A stretch of 64,000 nt of DNA from Meghimatium bilineatum (Eukaryota; Mollusca; Gastropoda; Stylommatophora; Philomycidae), in the NCBI GenBank assembly GCA_034231615.1, contig CM067319.1, forward strand, positions 6,713,051 through 6,777,050, in the 5' to 3' direction. The position numbers were made by a program, and so were the translations under genes. The notes below the pieces were generated by a model. That model saw only the letters and a list, made by a program, of their open reading frames with translations. It made no database searches and was not told the DNA's origin. Positions 11,091-22,400 of this stretch are shown here, piece by piece; position 1 is the stretch's first letter; each line of letters begins with the position of its first letter.

Positions 11091-11976
11091 TCACCTAAAA
11101 AGTGCACTTGTAAAAAAGACATAACAGCCGAGTTTGAATTAAAAAAACCACATGACAAACAGCTTAACAACCATGCCAGGAATATCATAAATCACTAAAT
11201 ATAGTATTGAAATCACAGTTATACATGACTCCTCAGACCACCCATGTGAAAATGGATACCTAACTTTCTGAAATTCAAAATCACTGTTGCACAAGTTATC
11301 TCCAATGTTGGCATTCTCAGATGAAAGACAATAAGCACCTATGAGCAGTCACTTCAATTCTCATAAGTTTATACCAGACATAACATCTGACTTATATATA
11401 TATATATATATGTTTATAATAAATAAACGCATTTAAACATGGCACAAAATAATAAATATAATATAACACAATGAAATCATAAACAAAGGAAAATACATCA
11501 TATGTGTGCAATAATTGAGGCTAACAAACAAACTGGGTTCATTAAACATTATTCAAAGTGCAAGAATAAAGGTTATACTTTTAGTTAATTCGTTAACTAT
11601 GGTTTTTTTTTTTAAATTATTGTATAGGAATCCAAAAATACATTTTGAAGATATGAAATTATGCAGTTTATAATTTGATACGTTACTGAAGCCACTCGAA
11701 TACTATCTGTAACTCCATAATGGGACAAATACAGTATGACAGACAGACTGAAATATAAGCTTCAAATCATATTTATTTTGTAATCTCATATGTACATGGA
11801 TAAATGGTAGTCATTTAAGTATCATTTGTGGTTGAGTGGGCCCGTTTAAAAAACTCAACTTTCTAGAAGTTCAAAAGTTGACCATTCATAATGTTACTGG
11901 CAATGAGATTTAACCTGTTAGTGGCCTCCCATAAACTTCAATAATAGTTGAAAAGCTATGTCCTCACTCATTTGTG
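11091..11976. other. spacer, no gene recognised
   Basis: AT-rich sequence with a short (TA)n run at 11395-11410. No supported gene. Confidence 0.4.
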
Positions 11977-12228
11977 TTGCCAGACCCCAAAAGGGAAGCA
12001 AAGAATAGTGACACTGTGACCTGCCACGGCATGTTATAATGGGGAGTGGAATTGGCTGCCCCTGAGGGTCAAAGTGACACATTAGCCATGCAGAAGTTGG
12101 TTGTGTCAGACCAAATAGTGCATATATCCCAGTCAGCCTGTAAACCATATGACATGAAACATTCCACTTTCTGGATTGAATTCTGCTAATCTATAGGAGT
12201 ACTAACAATTACAACATGCAGAAGAAGG
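11977..12228 (+). repeat. short interspersed element A (diverged)
   Basis: Sense on plus: gccagaccccaaaagggaag, caaagaatagtgacactgtg, ggctgcccctgagggtc, gttggttgtgtcagacc, ctgctaatct, then gcagaagaagg tail. Strongly diverged but in consensus order. Confidence 0.65.
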
Positions 12229-12737
12229 GTTATGGATGGGAGAGATTTGATCTACCATGTTTCATTGAGATACTACATACCGACTGTTCTGACAACTTGG
12301 TCCAAATGGCATGGGACTGAGAACAGAGCACCTATGCAACATAATGAAATCTATGTACTAATCACAATGAGCAAAACACAATTACAACAGGACTTTTGGT
12401 CAACAGATCAGTAGACCAAACCAACAAAGACTCTTAACTTTACTGTTCACAGAATGACAAACTATCCCACCAAAAAATCTCTCTAAATCAATTTGTGGGG
12501 TACCTACAACTGAAAACAAACCGCTCATTACATGATCAATATTGGACTAAAACGATAATAATAGATTGCAGATTATGTTCCCATTATCAAAATGATTACT
12601 TCAGTCTGTTATGACATGATGAGTCTAAAACCTAAAGGGTTCAGAATCTGTAAAAATAAATGTGGATGGACTTGGTAGCCCAGTATTAAAATTGATGTGA
12701 AATTGGAAGAGGAATAATATTATTGAGAACCACTTGC

Positions 12738-12985
12738 TCTTCTTCTGCATTTGTTCTCAAACTCCTGCAGATTGGCAGGATGTAGTCTGGAGAACAAATA
12801 TGTGTTGAGCCATTATTTACAGCTTAGCTGTGATATCTGCACCTTTCTGCCTGACACATCTGACTTCAGCATCACTTAGACCGTCTAATGGGTGAGACCT
12901 TGACCATCTATAGCAAACTTCACCCCTAAACCTCTTTAACTACCTCTGGTTACTATTCTGTGCTTCCCCTCTCAAGCCCCTTCAA
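12738..12985 (-). repeat. short interspersed element A
   Basis: On plus: cttcttctgcatttgttctc, aaactcctgcagattggcag, gatgtagtctggagaac, ctgatatctgcacc, gacacatctgacttcagcat, ending in cttcccctctcaagcccc. It lies just downstream of the GOPC stop codon and may fall in its 3' UTR or flank. Confidence 0.7.
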
Positions 12986-13182
12986 CACAAAAACTTGAGA
13001 ACCACTGATCTGCAACAACCTACTAGGACTAGAGAATCTAAAATAAACAACTCAAGGTTTGCATTGCAATAATGATCCCTTACAATAATGATCCCCACAA
13101 GACTTTCAAAAAGAAGTATGTCAGAAGTTGATGAAATATGATGACCTGGTAATTTATCACAGATTTTTTACACCAAATCAAT

Positions 13183-13429
13183 CTACTTCTTACTACTATT
13201 ATTACTAATACTTGCTGCACTTTTGACCAAACTACCTGGTTTTGCTGAGACCCCAGATCCTGAAGACAAAGACTTTGAGGGTTGAGGTTTGGGCTGATTT
13301 TTCTGCAAATTGGATGATGATAATTCTTTTGAATTGACAATCTGCTGGGGTGTATTGGATGTACTTGCTCGATGCTGTTCAGCTGAAGCAGTGGATGATA
13401 TAGATAGATTTCTTCCAGGGTTGTGGTTA
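13183..13429 (-). CDS. GOPC: GOPC exon 9 (Ser-rich C-terminus and stop)
   Basis: The acceptor cttgtag ends at 13430. The first base T completes a split AG|T serine codon from exon 8. It encodes 81 more residues, low-complexity and rich in Ser, Asn, Lys and Gln, ending SNNSSKK and the stop at 13183-13185. The sequence is not conserved with vertebrates; assignment rests on frame continuity and splice signals. An alternative terminal exon cannot be excluded. Confidence 0.75.
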
Positions 13430-16400
13430 CTACAAGAAAACAAAGTCACAGTTATATAATTGTGTCAGCTGCATCAATAAACAAATGATTTTTTTCTTTG
13501 GGAAAATCAAACATTTTAACTAACCTTCACCCATGTGGCACTCAGGTGCTATGAACAGGGCAGGACTTCCAACTAAATCTGTTGATCCATGAGTGATTTG
13601 CTCTGCCACAGAAGCATGGAAATGTCACTAGGTTGTTGCTTGCCTGGGCGATTTGTATGGTGAGAGTGCCTTGCCCATTTCAGTTCTGACGGTGAACTCC
13701 AAGGGAAAGACAAAGCCAGTAGGTCAGGACTGCAGGGAATGGTTCAATTCATCAACTGTCTTAGGCTCCCTGCAGCTAGTTTTTCTGTGGGGGCTTGCTT
13801 CCTTAACCTGAGGTACTCCCATGCTAACCTACATGGGGGGAGGGGGGGGGGGGGGGGGAAAGAAGAGAAATGTCTTGTAGGAGTTTGCTCTCTTAGCCCT
13901 CTGCTGACCCACAGGTACAGCTGAAAACAGCAATTCAGTTACTAGGTCATCTACCCAAGGTTAATGTATGCCCTAGTTCTTCTTTATTCTTCTCATAGTC
14001 CAGATTATCAAGATTATTGTCCAGATAACAGAATGCAATATATCTTGGTTTATTACAGATATTTGCACCTTCTGGCCAGACACATAAGACTTCAGCGTGG
14101 CTTGTTTCACTTTGACCATATATGAGATGGGACAACCAACTCCACCCCAAATCTTTAGTCACCTCTTACATGGAAGATAACAGTGTTGCTATTCTTTGCT
14201 TCCCTTTCAGGCCTCAAAACACACTGCACAATGGGAGTTTGAGAACGAACAACAAGGAGAAAAAATAAACACACATACATCAAACAATAAATAAGTCAAA
14301 AGGAATCACTGACTGACCTGTCAGGAATGTCACCAGTTTCTGAGATTCTGTTTGCACCACTGGTCGAGGGTGAGTCGGGTCCATTGAGAATAGGAGCGAG
14401 GTCATTAGTAGCCATAACATCCTCATCAAATATTCTATATCTGGGCAAGGAATGAATAGCAAAGTCATCAAATTGGAATCACAAGCAAAGATAAGAACAG
14501 TCACAAAGTATATCTAAACCATAAAGAGGTGATTCTTGGTTAGAAACCAGCATCATAGCATAGGGGACATTCCCATAGACACATAATAGCAATGGGGACA
14601 TTCCCATAGACACAATAGCAATGGGGACATTTCCATCAGTGCATCAAAGCACATGGGATATTCTCATAATCTCTGTACTGTTCTAACCCAGCAGTCCTAC
14701 AAGAGTACACAGACTCAGGAATTATGTGTCATTAGCTCTTACTTCATATGTGACATGAGGGGGTTTTATTTCATGCAGAAGACTCCTGGTGTCTTCTGCT
14801 GCGTGCACAGTTTTCTCCCACTCAGAGAGGGTAAGAAAGCCTAATCTCCCACTCAGAGAGGGTAAGAAAGTCTAATATTCCCTAGAAAATAGTTGTTTTA
14901 AGGCTCATTCCACCAAACCCAAAAGTTGAATGTGGTGCACCTAAATCAATAACACCCATGTTTCCATTCTCTGAATTACATACTGTTTGAACTCTAGTTA
15001 GAACCATTGTTTTGAAACAAGAGTGGTCACGTGGGACTTTGTGAATGCATGTTTACAAAAATGATCTTCTTCTTCTTCTTCTGCGTTCATTCTCAAACTC
15101 CTGCAGATTAGCAAGATGTAGTCCAGAGAACGGAATGCGCTGTGTCATGGTTTACAGTATTGCTGCAATATCTGCGCCTTTCAGCCTGACACATCCGACT
15201 TCAGCATGGCTTTGGGTCACTGACCCTATATGGGATGGGACAGCCAACTCCATCCCATAACCTCCTTAGTCACCTTTTACGACATGCATGGAAGGTAAAC
15301 AGTGTTGCTATTCTTTGCTACCCTTTCGGGTCCCGGCAACACACAGGCGACAAAAATGATTATTCCAAACATTCATTGATAATGACATACCAAAAGTTAA
15401 GACACTACCACAAGATTGCTGAAGTCAGATGTGTCAGACAAGTGTCAGAAATCAAACAATAACAGGACATATCTCAATTCTCTGGACTACAATCCTGCTG
15501 GAAGTCTAGTGATATTCATCAGGAGTTTGAGAACTAACTTTTAAAAAATACATATTCCAAGCACCCAAAATTCCTATATTCCTTCTCATGGAGACTCACC
15601 TAAAACCATACTCATCCTCATATTCATTGTTGTCGTCCTCACTGTCTTCATCAGGAGCCACAAACACCACTGACAGCTTGACATCTCCTTGCTTAGAAAA
15701 ACAAGTAAAAATAGTTTTATATGAAGTCTCCATAGCATCCTCTTTATGATAATAGGTAATAACCGCAGCAAAACTGCAATCCAACAGGCAAAAACTTGGA
15801 CCAGGGTCATGACCCCTTTTGTCCATCATTGATAACACACTGCATGTGTGTTGCTGGGGCCCAAAAGGGGAGCAAAGAATAGCAACACTGTTTACCTTTC
15901 ACGAATGCCGTAAAAGGTGACTAAGGAGGCTATGGGATGGAGTTGGCTGTCCCATCCCATATAGGGTCAGTGACCCAAAGCTATGATGAAGTAGGATGTA
16001 TCAGGCCAAAAGCAGATATCGCAGCAATGCTGTAAAACCATGATACAACGCATTCCGTTCTCCGGACTACATCCTGCTAATCTGCAGGAGTTTGAGAGCG
16101 AAAGCAGAAGAAGATTGATAACAAACATAACACAAATAAACATTTCGATCAAAAGACTTTATCAACAACACACGAGGAGTAAGAAATAGCACTATCTGGA
16201 TAAATGTTATCTGTTTTATTAAGTGTCCATAATTCATAACCATAAATTGATACTGAAAATATATTTGCTCTAATGAGATGTATTTTTGTTTTACAGCTGA
16301 TACGCAACAATAGTTAACCCTTTCCACACTATGAGATTTTCCAATTGTCAATCCCTGATCCCTAAGGCAAGGGGCACAACTCCTCCAAATTATGGATATG

Positions 16401-19400
16401 ATGATAAAATTGCAGTTTCTTTCAAACTATTCATGATATCACACTCAGACTTGGCAGATCAACAGAAAAATGAATAGTTTTGAATAAACCTATATCAAAG
16501 ATAATTTAATACATATATGTTTTAAATAATAAACTGTCAAACTCGACATAATACGGGGAAAATTATTTTTTTTACCTTTGGGGTGCTGAGTAGAGGAGTC
16601 ATATTGAGATGAAAATATTGAGGTATATTCTCAAATCTCCTTTTTGCCAAACAGGGTGACATGCCCAAAACATGGAACCCATCATCTGTACTCCAGTACA
16701 TGCCATACTCAAGCAGAATACACAGGTCCATCATAATATAAATATAAAAATGACTTACTTCAATGACAGTTGCAGATGTCCAGCATGTGTCTTTTAACCA
16801 TGTTTGTTCTTTGCGCTGTTACATTTAAATTTGTCCGATCGGCTGCAAATTGATCAACTCATCGTTGACAATGATGCTAAAGTATTCATAATGAGTGGCA
16901 ATCTCATCAAGATTATGTACAGACCCAACATTTTGTACAAAATTCTCAACTACTCGAAAAACTACATCACTACAGCGAAATTCGCGATGTCACAATTAGT
17001 ATAGCGAATGTCCATCTCTTTGTCGGAAACATTAGGTCTATCTAACAAGGAACGTCACTGTCACTTTCCATGTTATATTTGATACGCAAATTACCTACAT
17101 CATGCATATTTCCATCGTAACTACGGCTGTCATCATCAGTGTACATGCGAATAATATCTTCCATTTCCAAAACTAAGTCTAAAAATTCGCTAATTAAAAC
17201 AATTCGTAATAAATTAGTTTTACGTCTTCTTCTTCTTCTTCATCGTTCATTCTCAAACTCCTGCTGGCTCTCCTTTGTGGCAAGACCATTGTCCTACTAG
17301 ATTTCTAGCAGGATGTAGTCCAGAGAATGGAAATGCGTTGTGTCGCCGTTTTATTTGCGCCAATGGCCCGACACATCCGTCTTCGGCGGGAGTTTTACGT
17401 CTGATCGCTTTGATTGAAGCATAAAACAAGAAGCTAAACCACAGATCTGCGCAATGGTCATGGTTTTTAATAGACCCGGCGCAAACTAAAAATATAATAT
17501 CGATCGTAACGAAACAAGTAAAATAAAATTGCCTGGCGGCAACTCTTATTGGGATCTGGTTAACATTAATTTACTTACAGATAAATCAACATTAATTTAT
17601 TCATAGACAACAATAGTCAACATTAATTTACTCATATACAACAGTAGTTCACATTAATTTACTCATATACAACAGTAGTTCACATTAATTTACTCATAAA
17701 CAATAGTTAAGATAGTGTTCTCACATATAATAATTAGCAAATAAAATGTGAAAGACTAAAATATTCACCTGTTGGGACAGAATATTGACAGCCTCAGAGT
17801 GTTTGGCATCACGAAGGTCAATATCATTGACAGAGAGAATTGCATCCCCAACATACAGTTGTCCACATCTATCCGCAGGCTGACCCTCATGGATTTCCGA
17901 AATTAAGATAGGCACTCCATGCTCTTTCCCACCCTGTCCAAACACACAGTAACAGCTTGTCAAGAGACACAATAACACAGCTTGTCAAGAGACACAGTAA
18001 CACAGCTTGTCAAGAGACACAGTAACACAGCTTGTCAAGAGACACAGTAACACAGCTTGTCAAGAGACACAATAACACAGCTTGTCAAGAGACACAGTAA
18101 CACAGTTTGTAAAGAGACACAGTAACACAGCTGCTTGTCAAGAGACACAGTAACACAGCTGCTTGTCAAGAGACACAGTAACACAGCTGCTTGTCAAGAG
18201 ACACAGTAACACAGCTTATTAAGAGACACAGTAACACAGCTTGTCAAGAGACACAGTAACACAGCTTGTCAAGAGACACAGTAACACAGCTTGTCAAGAG
18301 ACACAGTAACACAGCTTGTCAAGAGACACAATAACACAGCTTGTCAAGAGACACAGTAACACAGTTTGTAAAGAGACACAGTAACACAGCTGCTTGTCAA
18401 GAGACACAGTAACACAGCTTGTCAAGAGACACAATAACACAGCTTGTCAAGAGACACAGTAACACAGTTTGTAAAGAGACACAGTAACACAGCTGCTTGT
18501 CAAGAGACACAGTAACACAGCTGCTTGTCAAGAGACACAGTAACACAGCTTATTAAGAGACACAGTAACACAGCTTATTAAGAGACACAGTAACACAGCT
18601 TGTCAAGAGACACAGTAACACAGCTTGTCAAGAGACACAGTAACACAGCTTGTCAAGAGACACAGTAACACAGCTTGTCAAGAGACACAGTAACACAGAT
18701 TATCAAGACACAGGAACACATCTTGATCACAGCACAAAGATTCTGGTTGCACTTGTTTGCTAAAACAGAACTCAAAATATTCAAACTACTTTAACCCCTT
18801 TAGCTGCCACGAATGAGTTTCCTTGGTCCTCCCTCTAACTGATAAAACCAATTTAACTAGGTTTTTTTCTTCTTCTATCCTTCCATATCTAAAAATGATT
18901 GCACTCTGAAATCGACAAGCACCAGCACACACCAAACATCCCATCCCATTTATGAAGCATATATTTTCTGATGACAATAAAAAAGTCAGTATAGTCTATC
19001 TTCTTATTTTTAGCATTCATTCTCAAACTACAGCTGAATGGCTTGTAACAGGACAATGGTTCTATATCATTTTAATGCATATAATGGAAATATGTTTTCA
19101 TTCATTCTAAGTACATGTCCAATATAAATCCATCGTTTTATTCTTATTGTTGTAGAAACATATTGCTGTTTGGTGTCTTCCCTTATTTGCATGTTTGACT
19201 TGAATTCTTCTCAACCAATATCTAAGAGCTTTTTAAGACATTTATTTTCAAATGAATTTAATTTCTTCTCCAGTGCTTTTATTATTTTCCAGTACAGTGG
19301 AAACTATTTTTTATATCAAGAAAAATAATCAGCACAGGGGAAAGGTTATTATGCAAAAAATTGAGCACAGCTGGGTTCTTTTACTGAGAACAATGAAGCA

Positions 19401-22400
19401 GCTAAAGGGTTAATAACCAGCCAATATAAGAACAAACCCAATCTTATAACCACAACAATATCATCTCACAAAACCACCATGTTTTCTTCTGTTAGTTTAG
19501 TTTTCTTCTGTAAGTTTTCAAACTCCTGAAGATTAGCAGAATGTATACCGGTGACCAGTACATATCCATGTGTTATCAAGGACCAAAAGGGGAGCAAAGA
19601 ATAGCTACACTCTTATCTGTCCCATCACACAGATCAAAGTGACCAAAACATCTCGCTGAAGTCGGTTGTGTCAGGTTGAAAGTCACGGGTATCACACTCA
19701 AGCTATAAACCACAACACAACCGCATTCAGCTCTCTGGACTAAATCCTGCTAATGAGCAAGTTTTTGAGAACAAACACAGAAGAAGAAAGAAAGAACACA
19801 CTGCATTGTGGCTTACAGCTTACATTGTTGTTCATTTACTTCAACTATACAGTTATGTTTTAGTGCCCTCCTTCTGTGTTCATTCTCACTCCTTCAGATT
19901 AGCAGCATGTAATCTAGAAAATGGTATGTGATGTGTTATGGTTTAATAGCTTTGCTGCGAATTCTGCACCTTTCTGCCTTACACATCTGACCAGTGGCTT
20001 CTGAATTACTTTGATCCTTATATGGGATGGGACAGCCAACTCCACCCCATAACTTCCTTAGTCGTCTTGTGTGATATGCATGGAGGCAAACTGTTTCTAT
20101 TATTTGTTTCTTCCCCCCCCCCTCAATCCCTTTCAGGCAACTCACAACAAACTGGAGTCTACCCCTCCCCCCTCCAAGTAGGAGGCTTCTTTTCAAAGCC
20201 TTGCCCACTGCAAAGATTTAGAGTCTTCTGGTATAACACAAAGCTCTGACGCTCTGAAGAAACCCTCTTATTGCACAAAAGATCATAATTTCTGGAAATA
20301 GAAACAACATCTGGCATACTCACAGTTATAGACATACCAAGACCCTCTTCAGGCTCTTTGTGAACTGTGACAATCCTTGTGTCCCCAAGACCATGCCTCT
20401 TCTTAAGTTCTTGGAAATTCTGGAGGTTAATATAGGTTAATATCAATACATCAATATATATTTTTAATAGGTTAAAACTGCAGCAACAACTTTTGGTTAA
20501 CATTCAATGTTAATTTATGAAAGTTAATGTTAAGATCTAGTGTTCATTATGAAAGTTCATCTTAACATCCAGTGTTAGTTATAAAAGTTCATGTTAACAT
20601 CCAGTGTTAATTATGAAAGTTCATGTTAACATCCAGTGTTAGTTATAAAAGTTCATGTTAACATCCAGTGTTAATTATGAAAGTTCATGTTAACATCCAG
20701 TGTTAGTTATAAAAGTTCATGTTAACCGTTTCCCCCTCAGAGCGCCTCTGCGCAGCTTTTTTTACTTGTTTCGTTGCGATCGATGTGACATTTTGTGTGT
20801 GTGTGCTGGATCTATTAGAAACCATGACCATTGAGTAGATCCATAGTTTAGCTTCTGTTTTATGTTTTAATCATAACAATCAGAGATAAAAATGATTTAT
20901 TATGATTTTTTTTTAAATTAGCGGAGTTTTAACCGATTTTCGAGTCGCTGCCACTCGATTTTTGTTAAATAACCAAATGGCCAGAGGGTGTCCGACAAAG
21001 TGGATGGTGCCGCAGTAACCTAATGAACAAATAGTAATGCAAAATGATGTAAAAAGGTTACTAAACACTTACCTAGCCTATTAATAAAAATATATTTTTA
21101 AGAAAAAAAACAAAAAACATACAATAAAACTAAACAGGACAATTCTCAACGTATCGGCTCAAATTGAACCTTTTTCAAGAGACAAACAACAGAAAACGAC
21201 AAAATAAAAAAATAAATAGATGTCTATATTTCATCAAGCCCTCGTCTCCATAATAGCGCAGGGATGGCAACGCAATTGGCGTTGCCATCCCTGCGCTATT
21301 ATGGAGACGAGGGCTTGATGAAATATAGACATCTATTTATTTTTTTATTTTGTCGTTTTCTGTTGTTTGTCTCTTGAAAAAGGTTCAATTTGAGCCGATA
21401 CGTTGAGAATTGTCCTGTTTAGTTTTATTGTATGTTTTTTGTTTTTTTTCTTAAAAATATATTTTTATTAATAGGCTAGGTAAGTGTTTAGTAACCTTTT
21501 TACATCATTTTGCATTTCGATTTTTGTTACTTGTTTCATTGCGATCGATATTACAATTTTAGTTTGCGCCGGGACTATTAAAAACCATGACCATTGCATA
21601 GATCCGTGGTTTAGCTTTCTGTTTCATCGCAGCAATCGGGAATAAGATGAATTTTTTACGATTTTTATTTAAATTCACGAATTATTAGACCTAATTTTGG
21701 AAATGGAAGATATTATTCATATGTACACTGATGATGACAGCCGTAGTTACGATGGAAATATGCACGATGTAGGTAATGTGCGTATCAAATATAACGTGGA
21801 AAGTGACAGTGAAGTTCTTGTCAGATAGGCCTAATGTTTCCGACAAAAAGATGGACATGCGTTGCACTAATTGTGATTTCGCAAATTTCGCCGTAGTGAT
21901 ATAGTTTTTCGAGTAGAAGTTGAGAGTTTTGTACACAACATTGGGTCTGTACATAATCTTGATGAGATTGCCACTCATTATGAATACTTTAGCATCATTG
22001 TCAACAATGAGTTTTTCAATTTGCAGCGGATCGGACAAATTTGTATGTAATATAATGCAAAGAACAAACAAGGAAAGAAGACGCGCTGAACATCTGCAAC
22101 CGCCATTGAAATAAAACGTCTTTATATTTATATTATGATGGACCTGTGTATTCTGCTTGAGTATGGCATGTACTGGAGTACAGATGACAGGTTCAATGTT
22201 TTGGGCATCTCACCCTGTTTGGAATAAAGGGGATTTGAGAATATATCTCAATATTTTCGTCTCAATATGACTCCTCTACTCAACACCCCAAAGGTAAAAA
22301 AAAATAATTTTCCCCACATTATGTCGAGTTTGACAGTTTATTATTTAAAACATGTATGTATTAAATTATCTTTGATATAGGCTTATGCAAGACTATTCAT

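Noticed and set aside
14280..14504. 74-codon minus-strand ORF in the exon 8 region
   Set aside because: It covers GOPC exon 8 in the wrong frame; the frame joining exons 7 and 9 is another one.
21691..22071. 126-codon minus-strand ORF ([20 protein letters not shown])
   Set aside because: A similar frame opens opposite element 1, but the sense strand carries the piggyBac transposase N-terminus; antisense shadow kept by shared ancestry.
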